64,000 bases of DNA. It comes from Bryobacteraceae bacterium. Its GTDB lineage: Bacteria > Acidobacteriota > Terriglobia > Bryobacterales > Bryobacteraceae. Below are positions 19,493-31,300 of this stretch, one piece after another. The stretch is from contig JAICJH010000015.1 in assembly GCA_025928545.1 (NCBI GenBank), forward strand, positions 50,142 to 114,141. Reading direction: 5' to 3'. Under the pieces are notes generated by a model that saw only the letters and a program-made list of their open reading frames with translations, was not told where the DNA came from and made no database searches. The stretch's first letter is position 1. Every line of letters begins with the position of its first letter. A program made the translations under genes and the position numbers.

Positions 19493-22357
19493 CTATTGTA
19501 CTGAACAGCCCAATCCCAAGGCAGCGTTGATGACTTTCTGCACATCCGCCACATTCACCGATCCGTCGTGGTTGAGATCGTGAACCTGTGGGTTCACGCC
19601 CAGCGCTTCATTAATGATCAGCTGTACATCGGCGACATTCGTAGTTCCATCGACGTTGATATCGCAGGATGGCAGCTTGATGGTTCCGGCTGTGCACGCG
19701 GTCCCGAGAGTAATGCCATTACCGTCCGCGGAAGTACAGGCTTTCGGCGTTACGGAGGCGGCGCTGAACGGAGAGCCGAGCGTAAATGAGGCATAGGCCA
19801 CGATGCCGTTGGCGATCACATTCTGATTGAAGCCCACGCCCAACAGCCGGATATCCCCGTTCGCCTGAGCGTTGATGGAAATGCTCTTACCTGCCGCAGT
19901 TGACTGTGCACCGACACGCGCCGACTTGAATGTCAGTTTTGTCTGATCAAAGTTCAGGTCGAGTTGGAATGTGGCGAGCGCTGGAGTTCCGGTCGACGTA
20001 AGTGTGATGGGAAGCTCCACCACGTCGCCAGCGAAGCCGTTGCCATCGCCCACTGCCAGTGAGACAGTGACAGGTAATGCCGCAGGGGTGACGGTAAAGG
20101 TCTTCGTCACCGGCGTCGCAGCGTTGTAGTTGGCGTTACCCGCCTGGCTCGCTGTAATGGAACAAGTGCCCGTGGCAACCAGCGTGACACTGGAACTGGA
20201 AACGGTACACACAGTGCCGGAATTGCTGGCGAAGCTTATGGACAATGACGATGTTGCCGTCGCTGTCAGAGTCACGGGACCGGCCGACAGCGCTGTATCC
20301 GCGGGCTGCGTGAAGGTAATGGTCTGCGAACCTTTCAGTACGTTGAAGGTCTGCGTCACGGAAACGGCAGCGGCGAAGTTACCCGTGGCAGCCTGACTGG
20401 CCGTGATAGAGCAACTCCCGGCGGAAACCAGCGCCACACTCGCGCCTGAGACGGTGCAAACCCCTGTTGTATTGCTGGTGTAGGTGACCGCGGAGCCGGA
20501 AGTTGCAGACCCGGTCATCGTTACAGGCCCCCCCGTCAGCGCGGTATCAGCCGGTTGGGGGAACGTAATCACATTGGGGCTCAACGTGACGTTGAACGTC
20601 TTCGTTACCGGCGTTGCGGCCGCAAAGGTTGCATTTCCCGCCTGGTTGGCAGTTATGGAACAGGTGCCCGCCGCGACCAGCGTCACGCTCGAATTCAGTA
20701 CCGTGCACACGCCGGTCGAGTTGCTGGTATAAGTCACTGCGAGAGCAGAGCTGGCCGTCGCCGTCATTACCACCGGTCCCGCGGAAATCAGAGTATCGGA
20801 AGGCTGCGGGAACGTGATCACATTGGGGTTCGAAGCGACGTTAAAGGACTTCGTTACGGGCGTTGCGGCCGCAAAGGTTGCATTTCCAGACTGATTGGCA
20901 GTTATCGAACAGGTACCCGTCGCGACCAGCGTCACGGTCGAATTCAGTACCGTGCACACACCGGTCGAGTTGCTGGTATAGGTGACTGCGAGAGCAGAAC
21001 TGGCCGTCGCCGTCAGTGTCACCGGACCAGCGGAAAACAGAGTATCGGGCGGCTGCGAGAACGTGATCACATTGGGGTTCACCGTAACGTTAAAAGTCTT
21101 CGTTACCGCTGTTGCGGGCGCAAAGCTTGCGTCTCCCGCCTGGTTGGCTGTGATGGAACAGCCACCCACCGCGACCAGCGTCACGCTCGAACCCGCTACC
21201 GTGCACACCCCGGTTGAGTTACTGGTATAGCTCACTGTGAGACCGGAACTGGCCGCCGCTGCCAGTGTCACCGGACCAGCGGAAAGCGCGGTATCGGGTG
21301 GCTGCGAGAAGGTGATTACGTTGCTGCCGGCAACGGGCGCCGCGGTTGTAAACGAAAACACCTGAGATTTCGACGTGCCCGATGTATTCTTCGCAATGAT
21401 CTGCCAGTAATAAACAGTCGAATTTGCGAGCGAAGGCGCAGTATAAGAAGTTGCCGCAACATTGGTTACAAGGGCAGGTGGATTCGTGGTTCCAAGGTAG
21501 ACGTCGTACGAGGTTGCATTAGCTGAAGCATTCCACGTAAGCGTGACCGGAAGAGCCACACCGGCGGCGGCATTCAGGGGGGCCGTCAGGACAAACGGGC
21601 CCGGCGCGGTTGTCAGGAATGAAAGCGCGTAGCCGTTGGACAACACGGGAACGCCAAAACTCCAGGCGATTTGCTGGTTGGCAGCCAGCCCGCCGGTATT
21701 ATGAATGCCAACGGTGGAGGTTCCTCCGTTGCTTGCAGGATCACCCGCCCCGAGATTCACCGTTTGATACTGGACTGCGATGGCATTGGTTCCCTCAGTC
21801 AGAACGATCTCGAAGTTAACCGGACTTGAGCTGTTTGCGGCGTATGCGTTCGCCCACTGGATCACGAACCGGCGACTGCCCGTGCTGCCAAAGCTCTGAT
21901 AGTAAACAGCTCCGGCACCCGGCGTGGAAAACGTCAGGTCGGTCCAGAAAGGCAACACCGCGGGCAAATCCGAAGGGGTGGTGGCAGATGACAGATCCAC
22001 ATTGGCGAAGTCCGTGATGGATGAACAGGCAGCTGCATCCGGAGTAAAGTATGCCGCCCCGTTCGAGCTGACGCAAACACCCGTATAGGAAACTCCATAG
22101 AACTGGAAGCTGAACGGCAACGTCAGGAATGCCGTTCCGTCGTCCGTACCGGCAAGGATGGCGGTGCCGCCACCAGCTCCCGAGATGTCGAGATAGCTGA
22201 AGACAGTTTGATCAGAAGCGGTATAGCCCTGTGCGTCAGGCCCTTTCGACGCTCCCTGAAGGGTGGCGGCATAAGTGCCCGCGATGGCGATCGCGATCAG
22301 GGATTTCATCCAGCGGGAATTCATTTTGAGGTTTCTCATTGTGGTTGTCTCGCACAT
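19493..22357 (-). CDS. Exported protein: nidogen-like domain, FnIII, 5 Ig-like repeats, cohesin-like domain, C-terminal dockerin
   Basis: 954 residues from ATG at 22357, with GAGGA 7 bases upstream and 10 bases after the giant gene's stop; later ATGs at 22339 and 22324 are possible and leave the signal peptide intact. Order: signal peptide (about 12-36), nidogen-like domain (38-255; SFQFYGVSYTGVCVSSNGA), FnIII-like domain (255-345), five Ig-like repeats (350-760), a cohesin-like domain (about 760-890; FQLDLNFDQTKLTFKSA), and a type I dockerin (898-954) with two calcium loops, DINVDGTTNVAD and DLNHDGSVNVAD, each followed by a helix ending in ALG. It is the only dockerin in the window, among four cohesin-like domains in this operon. 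Ca-dependent docking is expected from the family; the partner is not shown. Confidence 0.86.
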   Translation of the reverse strand: MCETTTMRNLKMNSRWMKSLIAIAIAGTYAATLQGASKGPDAQGYTASDQTVFSYLDISGAGGGTAILAGTDDGTAFLTLPFSFQFYGVSYTGVCVSSNGAAYFTPDAAACSSITDFANVDLSSATTPSDLPAVLPFWTDLTFSTPGAGAVYYQSFGSTGSRRFVIQWANAYAANSSSPVNFEIVLTEGTNAIAVQYQTVNLGAGDPASNGGTSTVGIHNTGGLAANQQIAWSFGVPVLSNGYALSFLTTAPGPFVLTAPLNAAAGVALPVTLTWNASANATSYDVYLGTTNPPALVTNVAATSYTAPSLANSTVYYWQIIAKNTSGTSKSQVFSFTTAAPVAGSNVITFSQPPDTALSAGPVTLAAAASSGLTVSYTSNSTGVCTVAGSSVTLVAVGGCSITANQAGDASFAPATAVTKTFNVTVNPNVITFSQPPDTLFSAGPVTLTATASSALAVTYTSNSTGVCTVLNSTVTLVATGTCSITANQSGNATFAAATPVTKSFNVASNPNVITFPQPSDTLISAGPVVMTATASSALAVTYTSNSTGVCTVLNSSVTLVAAGTCSITANQAGNATFAAATPVTKTFNVTLSPNVITFPQPADTALTGGPVTMTGSATSGSAVTYTSNTTGVCTVSGASVALVSAGSCSITASQAATGNFAAAVSVTQTFNVLKGSQTITFTQPADTALSAGPVTLTATATSSLSISFASNSGTVCTVSSSSVTLVATGTCSITASQAGNANYNAATPVTKTFTVTPAALPVTVSLAVGDGNGFAGDVVELPITLTSTGTPALATFQLDLNFDQTKLTFKSARVGAQSTAAGKSISINAQANGDIRLLGVGFNQNVIANGIVAYASFTLGSPFSAASVTPKACTSADGNGITLGTACTAGTIKLPSCDINVDGTTNVADVQLIINEALGVNPQVHDLNHDGSVNVADVQKVINAALGLGCSVQ
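19496..19666 (-). other. Dockerin type I domain coding segment
   Basis: Two EF-hand-like 12-residue loops with D at 1, N at 3, D at 5, G at 6 and D at 12 in both copies, each followed by a helix, are the full dockerin signature. Both loops have all expected calcium ligands. Confidence 0.85.
20085..21325 (-). repeat. Five Ig-like repeats (about 248 bp period)
   Basis: Five units, four opening with NVITF and one with SQTITF, share (F/T)-QP-DT--(S/T)(A/G)GPV and VCTV...(G/S)(T/G)CSI. Adjacent units are visibly similar at DNA level, e.g. GTGCACAC(A/G)CCGGTCGAGTTGC near 20703 and 20953, so they duplicated more recently than those of 12587-18985. Confidence 0.8.
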
Positions 22358-22367
22358 CTTCCGATCC

Positions 22368-25300
22368 TCACCATGAAGTCTGCTTGATTGTGTAGAGCTG
22401 ACCGCCGAAGGTTACTGTCGCCCTTCGTGTCGCGTTCGTCAGCGAGTTGAACGCATTCACGGTATAAGCCTGAGTGAATATGTTGAGAGTCGGCCCGGTC
22501 AGTGCACCCAGGCTCACGATCGATGGCTGCGTCGTGCCTGCCACCGGAGTACATCCAACCGCGCTGGGCGAGCCCCGCACACTGCCGGGTCCGCCGAGTT
22601 GGCCGAAGGCAGCACCGTAGGAAGCGAGGCTATAGGCACAGGCCGCCCCGCTTTGTGTGACGGTGAATAGCTGATCGCCGACCTGAACATCGCCTTTGCG
22701 CGTGGTGCCCGCGGGATTGACACCCACCGTATACGTGAGTTGTCCCGCGGCTCCTGCGCTGGTGTTGGCCACAGTTATCCAGTTCGCGTAGCTGGTTACC
22801 GCGGCTCCGCTGGTCGTACATCCCGACTGGGCGGTAGTGAATGCAAGCGTAGCTCCTGTGATTCCCGGCGACGCGAGCGATGCTGAACCGGACGCCAGAG
22901 TGTAAGAACAGGGCGCCGCAGCTTCGGTCACGGTGAACGGCAGACCGGCGATTGTCAGAGTGGCTGTCCGTGGCGTACCGGACGTGCTGGCCTGGACCAC
23001 GAACTGAACATCCGCGGTGCCTCCTGTGCCCGATGAGGGTATCGTTAACCACGGAGCGGATCCATCCGGGACGGCCGTCCAGCTACAAGCCGATGGGGCA
23101 ATGACTCCCACACTGCTGGATCCTCCGGATGAGGAAACCAAAGCGCCTGGAGCACGCAAGCTGAACGAACAGGTTGTGCCGCCCTGAGTGAAGCTGACGG
23201 GCTGGCCCGCAATACTCACCGACCCTGTTCGCGATGAAGTTGAAGCCGCGTTCGAGGTGACAGTGACATTGACAGAGCCGCTCCCTGTTCCCGCCGAGGG
23301 GCTGACGCTTGCGAACGGACTTCCGCTCGTAGCTGCCCAGGTACAATTCGCGCCGTTCGCGTTGATGTTGATCACACCGCTGCCGCCGCCTACAGCAAAC
23401 GGGCTCCCGAGTGGCGAAGTGTCCAGCGTGATGCTGCAGGCGATGCCTGGCTGCGTAATCTGATACGGAACGCCGCCGATTGTAAGGAAACCGGAACGGT
23501 TTGACGTCGTCGAGTTCGGGTCCACGTTATAAACCAGAGAGCCGGACGCGGTGCCGGAGCCTCCGGAAGTCACGGTAATCCAGCTGGGGCCCGAAATTGT
23601 TGAGTAGGTGCAGCCGGCTGGAATTGTCACCAGGACTGCGCCCACTCCGCCGCTTACGAGCGCCGTTGCGCTGGTTCCCGGCAGGGTGACTATACACTGG
23701 GCCCCGGTTTGGTTCACAGTCAGTGTCTGGCCCGCAATGGTTGCGGTCATCACCTGATTGCTCGCGGCCGCATTCACAGGTATCGTCACCGAAACCTGGA
23801 GACTACCGGTACCGCTCGATGGCGTAACCTGCCCGGCAAGTACCCCCAGGCCGGCCGCGGTCCACGTGCAGGATGAATTCGACGCCGTAATCTGAATGGG
23901 CGCCACGCCACCTGCCGGACCGGTGGTCATATTGGCAGGCGTAATCCCGAACGAGCAGGTATTCCCGAACTGTGCGATGGAATAAGTCTGGCCTCCGACC
24001 GTGATAGTTCCGTTTCTCTGGTTGAGAGTGGGGTTCGCCGACACCGAGTAGGTGATCGTTGCCGGTCCGACACCGGACGCCGGCCCCGTAACCGTAATCA
24101 GCGTTGAATCTGACACCGCCGCCGACCAGGCGCAACCGGCTCCCGTAGCGACGGAGAAGCTGCCTGTGCCACCCGCGATGGGAATGTTGATACTCGATGG
24201 ATTCAGTGAATAAGTACAGGGAGGCGCCGCGATCACGGTAAGAGTGAACGGCACAACATCACCCCCATTGACGGCCTGAGCCGATCCCACTGCCAGCAAT
24301 CCGCTGTAGGTGCCCACTCCCAGCGATGCGGCACTAATGTTGAGGCTTGGAAACGCGTTGGTATTCCCGCCGGCCGACGAGAGTGATGCGTTGGCGAAAC
24401 CGAAGACACCAGCGGAGAATGGCAGGCTACCGCTTGATGACGCAATCGCCAACGGGACTGACGGGTCGGCATTGCCCTGCTGATAGAAGATGTTGATCGG
24501 ATTGGGAGTGATCGATATCGCGGGAGCCTCCCCGAGTGCGTCGTCAACCACCCAGTCGTAGTAACGGGTGAGCGTGTTCCCCGGGTTGGAGCTGTCGGTG
24601 AGAACAAACGTCAGCCAGTAAACGCCGGCATACTGCGGAGTTCCGGCGAATGTCCCGTTGACCAGCGCCATTCCGGGAGGCAAATTGGAATTCGCGGCGA
24701 GTTGCAGATGGTACGGCGAAGCGCCACCCGCCGCTGAAAACGCGGCGGAATAAAAGCTTCCCGTCCTGCCGGAAACAAGAGTTCCGGGCGCGAGCGACAT
24801 CGGCGATACATTCATCGCCGTGATGGAAACCGTTCGACTCTGTCCCGCGAAATCCGTAGCACGCAACGTGAATGAGGGAACCGGCCCGGCCGTAGTGGGC
24901 ACGCCGCTGAGATAGCTGGGCAGTCCGTTTGTCCCGTTCACAATGGCGAGGCCGGCTGGCAACGTTGATCCGCTGTTAACGGTCCAGGTAAATGGCGGAG
25001 TTCCGCCGTAGACCATTCGGTCGAGTTCGGTTGCGAACGGAACGCCGAGAGAGGCATCGTTCATCGTCAGACTGTTCTGCTCCAGCGGCGAGTTTACTCC
25101 GGCCGGCGTTACGATCAACGTTCCGCCCCAGTTAAACTTCGCACCTCCCCCGTCGGTGATATTTGCGGTGATCCCGAACACCCCGGATTGCGTGGGCGTT
25201 CCCGAAAGGATGCCGGCTGAGCTCAGAGTGAGCCCAGCGGGCAGCGGATTAGTGGATACTGTGGCGAATGTGTATGGCTGCTGTCCACCCGCCATTTTGA

Positions 25301-28300
25301 AGGTGAATGAATAAGGAACCCCGATGGTTCCGCCGGGAAGGCGATGAGCTGCGAAGACGCTCGCCTGAGGCTGTACCTGCCGGATTGGCGCGACGATGTA
25401 GGTCAGAACGCGGGTGGCGACATTTGCGGAATTGGCGTTATCGACCGCCTGGACAGTGAAATTGAAGACTCCGACGGCGGAGAACCATCCGCTCAGAATG
25501 CCGCCGCTCGACATTGAAACGCCCGTCGGGAGCGAACCCGAAACAAGGGACCACGCGTATGTCGAGGTTCCCGACGTTGTGAGCCCAAAATTTACTTCCG
25601 GATTTCCCACACCAGTGGCGAAGTTGCTCGATGCTATACGCAATCCGTTTGAGTTGTTGGAAATAAAGTTGGGGGTTGTCGTGAAGCTATGCCCAGCGGA
25701 GTCCTGAACGTTAATCGTCAGCGGGAAGGAACCGGTTGAGGTAGGCGTTCCGCTGAACAGGCCCGAGGCGGACATCGTAATACCGGGGGGCAGCAGCGTG
25801 CTTGCCGGAAAAACTGGTGGTGGTGCAATCGTAAACGTGTAGGGCGCGGTTCCGCCGAATGCGGTTAGCTGTTGCGTAAACGGCGTGCCGACAGTCGCGG
25901 TCCCGAGACCCGCCAGGAGGTTGATGGATGTCACGTTGAGAGTGAAGGTGCGCGTTACGCTGGCGCCAGCAGAGTCGGTAGCGGTTAAGTCGAAACTATA
26001 CTGTCCCGGAGTCGATGGTGAGCCGGCGATTTCCGTGAGGCCAGGCGCAGCGTTAGGCGGCAAAGCAGAGCCGGAAATCAGCCTCAGGCCCGGAGGCAGC
26101 GTAGAACCGGCTGCGACAGCCCATGTATAGGGAGGTAACCCGCCGTTGGGAGTGATGATCGTGTTGTAAATATGGCCCACGACTTCATCCTGAAGGGTTG
26201 CCGAGGTAATTGTGAAATCCAGCTCGGTAGGAATTCCCAGATGGGTGTACAGCGTGAACAACTGCGACGTCGTGGACGTCCCGTCCGTCACCGTGATTGT
26301 GGGAGCAAAGCGCCCTGTAGCGGTCGCCGTTCCGATGATCTGACCGGTGGGCGAAATGGTCAGACCCGACGGCAGACCGGTCGCCGACCAGGTCAGCGCA
26401 GCCGTACCGCCAGTGGCGGCCATCGTTACCAGAGGACTCGCCGCTGTGTAAGCGTTGAAGTTAGCAACCGGGAGATTGAGAGGCGTCGTAATTGCAATGC
26501 CGGAGATTGTCACCGATATTGTGAAGTTGGTGCTATTAGTGCCGTCGCCGAGTGTGGCGACAAAGGAATAGGCGCCGGGCGCGGTTGGAGTGCCGCTGAG
26601 CACGCCAGCGGCCGAGAGCGTCAGTCCGGGGGGATATGCCGATCCAGCCGCAAGTCCCCATGTGGCGCCCGTCGTGTTGCTGAAAAGGAAGAGGGACTGC
26701 GAGTAGGGAACACCGGTGGCTCCAATGGGCATGGCCGTGATAGGTGTGCTGAAGCCGGGGATAATTATCGAATAAGTACGCGCGCCAACGACGCCGTTAA
26801 CATCGGCAATCTGAAGCGTGAAGGTGTAAGCGCCGGGAGTGACAGGGCTAACCTGCAAGTCATAAGCCCCGGCAGCCAGACCAACCACGCCGCCCGCGCC
26901 GGTCGCTAACGCAACGCCGGGGGGTAATCCACCCGGAGCCGTTATCGTATACGGACCAGTGCCCCCACTTCCGGTAAGGACGAAGGTGTTCAAGCTCCCC
27001 AGGGCGAAAACTGAATTCAGCCCGGGACCGCCACTGATCGATACGTTCGTCGTTTGGTTAGACGACGCGTTGATCGCGATGTTATTGATCAACGTGTTGC
27101 CGGTGCTGTCTGTGACGGTCCAGATCGTCGAGACTGACCCCGTATTTGTCGGAGTGCCGCTGACGGTTCCAGTAGCGGCGTTTACCGCTAGTCCCGGATA
27201 GACAGGAGCAGCAGGGATAAACGACGAGTAGGTTCCGGTGCCGCCATAGATCAGCATGGCCTGGGAATACGGCGTGTTCACAATCAGCGGATTGGAAACA
27301 CCGCCCGCGCTGGCAGGCAGACTCGTGTAGCTGAATGCAAGGCGGGATATCACCCATGAAAATGTCCTGGTCGAGGAGTTATTCAGCGAATCGGCGATCT
27401 TGACCGTGAAATTGTACGTTCCGGGGACCATTGCCCGTCCCGCGAGATAGTAGAATCCCGGATTTTGACCGAAATTGTCGCCAGGCCCCTGCAGGGTAAC
27501 TCCCGGGGGTAAGTTGCCCGACTGTACGGACCAGGTATATGGAGCTATACCGCCAGTTCCGGAAAGTTGTGTCAGCACTGTACCGCCAACGACATTCGAG
27601 GTTGTGATGGCGGTCGTAATCGTGGGATTCGAAATAACGGTCGCCGGAACGATCATTGCGAATAACTTCTGAACTGTGCCGTTTGATCCGGCTGCCTGAA
27701 TCGTGAAGGTGGAATTAAAGCCGGTGTTAGTCGTTGTTCCGGAGATAACGCCGGCGCCGCTGAGCGTCAATCCTGACGGCAGACTTCCGGAGGGCATCGT
27801 CCATGCACAACCGGTTCCGCACGCCGGCGCGTTGAGGGTGTAGGTATAGGCCAATCCAGAGGTCGGTTGCGGCAGAACTGGCGAGTCGGTGATGGCAAAC
27901 GAGTTCACCACAAGGGTATAGATATAGCCCAATGTCACCGAAGGCGCGGCAGCGTCAGCCATATTGACTGTGAAGGTGAAGGTTCCCGCAGCCGTCGGTG
28001 TTCCGGTAATCTGCCCCGAAGAACTGACTGAAAGGCCGGCAGGCATGCTGACGCCTGACCACGCATAAGTACCGCTGCCGCCATAAGAGGTCAGCGCGAA
28101 AGAATATGGCGTGCCGACAACGGCTTTCGGCAAGGTGTTTTGATAGAGCGGAGCCACGTCCGACACATTCAAGGTGACGGCGCGGTCGAACGTCACGCCC
28201 AGTGAATCAGTCACCCGAATAGAAGTGGTATACAGACCGGGAGCAACGATGACACCAACCCAGGCTCCGGTGGATGTCGTGAAATTTGTCGGCAGCGGTT

Positions 28301-31300
28301 GTCCATCAATCACCCTCATTCCGGGAATTGTTTGTGCCCCAGGGGTCAGAGAATAGTGATATGGCGGCGTTCCGCCGGAAGGCGAGAGCTGATACGTGCG
28401 CACTCCGACGAGGACACTTCCCAGATTGGGACCGAAAGGCAGATTCAGCGGCGGCGGGCCCGCGGCATAGATATTCAGGGTGTAACTGCGCGTAGCGGTG
28501 TTGCCGGCGCTGTCTGTGACCAGGAACAGCGGGAAGAACAGCCCGGCGGCAGTTGGCGTTCCGCTGATGACTCCGCCCGTGGAAATCGTGAGACCTGGAG
28601 GAAGCCCATTGTACGCATATGGCAGAGTCCAGGTAAGTGTTCCCGTTCCGCCGGTTGCTACCAGAGCCTGATTATATGCGACTCCAACGTCGCCATAGGG
28701 CAGCGAACTCGTAGTGATTGAGATTGGCGTTACCGTTTCCACAAACTGACGGAAGCCATAATTCGCCGCATTAGTTGAATCGGCTGCCTTGATCAGGAAA
28801 GTGTAGGTTCCGGAGGTCGTCAGCGTGCCGCTAAGAACACCGCCGGAGGAGAGAGTTTGGCCCGGCGGCAGAGTTCCGCCGGCGAGAGTCCAGACATAGG
28901 CCGATGGAATGCAGCAGGCTGATAATCCAATCGACGGACTGCTTCCCACGACGTTAGTACCCAGGTTAGCCCCGGTGTTTATGGATATCGTCGTGACGCC
29001 ATTCCCGTTGATAACGAACCCCTGGCTACGCGTGAGCGTATCGCCGGGCGCGTCTTTGAACCGATAGTACAAGGTGAAGACTCCGGCTTCCAAAGGCGTT
29101 CCGCTCAGGACCATAGTTGCAGGGTCAAACGTAATCCCATCAGGCAATATGGTGTTGGGCAACAGGACTGCCGTGTAGGGTCCCGTCCCTCCCTCAGGAT
29201 GCAGTGTAGCCGAATAAGGCACATTGATCGTGCCTGTGGTAATGGATGGCGCCGAGAAAGAATCCAGCGCCGAGACATGCATTGGGAAATTCTGGCTGGA
29301 TACCGCGCCATTGGCATCTGTAACAGTCAACTGAACGTTATAGTTGCCTGCAGCTTGTGGAATTCCCCATACTTCGGCCTGGCCGCCGTTCAGATAAGGA
29401 CTTGTAATTGCCGCCCCCCAGCGAATACTCATGCCGGGAGGGAGCCCTGTCGCGGTCCATGTGAATGGCGCGGTCCCCCCGTTGAAGGCAAACACGCTCC
29501 AGCTATATGGATCGCCAACAATGGGATCATACGTGCTTAGCGAAGAGTACACCTGCGCCTGTACCACCGGCACTCCAACTACATCGAGCGACATGTTTTT
29601 TGTATAAGACACGTGATTCGAGTCGGTCGCAGTGATGTTTACACTCGACATTCCCGTGCCTGTTGGTGTTCCTGATATTACTCCCGCACTACTGAGAGTC
29701 AGTCCCGCGGGAAGGCAACAGCCCGCCGTCCAGACGTAGGGGCCGGTCCCGCCGCTCGCGGTCAGCTGATAGGAATATGGAGAATTCTGTGTGGCATTCG
29801 GCAAAAGGCCGGGGCTGGTGATGTTAACTGCATAGACCGTGAAAGTCTGGCTGCGGAAGGTCGTGTCCACGCCGTCGGAAACGCTGTAATTGAGCGTGTA
29901 GAAACCGGGGGTTGTCGGTGTACCCGAAAAAACTCCGGCGCTGCTTAGGATTATGCCGCCCGCGGAAGTAGTCGCGGTAAATGTCACGGGGCCGGCGGAC
30001 CCAATAGCCGTAAAGGCGTATGAGTACGGCGCGCTGACAAATGCATCCGGGAGGCTGATCGACTGATCGCGAACATTCAGGGTCGTTATCTTTATGGTCT
30101 CGGCCTGCGTGAAATTGCCCCCGGTGCTTGTCACTTTGAGCGTAAAGTTATACGTCCCCGGAGTGGTGGCTACGCCGAGCAGGCCGGCCTGGGCATTCGA
30201 AGCGAAGTTAGAGGGTATATCTGTCCTGAGCGTGAGTCCTGTTGGTAAGGTACCGGAGACCAGCGACCACGTATAGACACCATTTCCGCCAGTGGCGCCC
30301 AGCTGAATATTCTGCGTGCCCATCGTATAGGTGCCCAGGTTCGTCCCGAAATTCATGGAGACAGGGGGGCCGGTGACTGGATAAACATTGATCGTATAGT
30401 TGCGATTCGTGGTATCTCCGGCAGCGTCGGTGACGATCACATTGAAGAAGAACTGACCCTGTGCCGTGGACGTCCCACTCAGCACCCCATTCGCCGCAAG
30501 AGTAATTCCCGGCGGCAGGTAGTTACCCATAGCTGTTGTCCACGTAAGCGTGCCTGTTCCGCCTGTTGCCGCCAAAGTCTGGTTGTAGGCGCTGCCGAAG
30601 TTGACAGATGCAAGCGAGCCTGTGCTGATGAAGATCGGCGTTGTGGTGACGTGGGCGATAAAGTTTCGAAGGCCAGGACTGGCGACGCCGGCCGCGTCGG
30701 TGGCTTTGATGAGGAACGAGTAATCACCCGCCGCCGTGGGGGAGCCACTCAGCAAGCCTGCGGATGACAGGGTAATACCGGGCGGCAGTGTGCCGCTGGC
30801 AAGAGACCAGGTGGTAGATGCGACGCAGCACGCGAACAACTGGTTGGAATATGTACTGCCCTGGCTGAGCTGACCAAGATTGAAAAAGCTATTGATCGAG
30901 ACGTAGCTTGTTGCGCTGCCGGCAATAAAAAAGTTCTCCTGCCTATTCAGGAAATTACCTGCTGAATCGGCGAACAGGATGTAAGGATTAAAACTGCCGC
31001 CTTCAAGCGGTGTTCCGGTCACCTGCTGATTGGCGCCGTTCAATGTCAATCCAACGGGTAACGGGGCGATGTTATTGTTCGGGACAATCGTGGCAGTATA
31101 GGGCCCGGTACCGCCGAGGACCCGGAGACTGCCGGTATAGGCCGTATTTACTGTCCCGTTCGGCAGACCCGTATTCTGATCCAGAACCGAGACATGGAGC
31201 GGGAACACAAGGCTCGCCACCGCCCCGTTTGCATCGGTAACAGTTACCGTGATGTTGTAGGTTCCCGCCGCCTGCGGAATTCCCCAGATTTCCGCGTTGC

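Noticed and set aside
8285..22357. A true cellulosome gene cluster
   Set aside because: Cohesin-like and dockerin domains are present, but no glycoside hydrolase, CBM or SLH anchor is encoded nearby.
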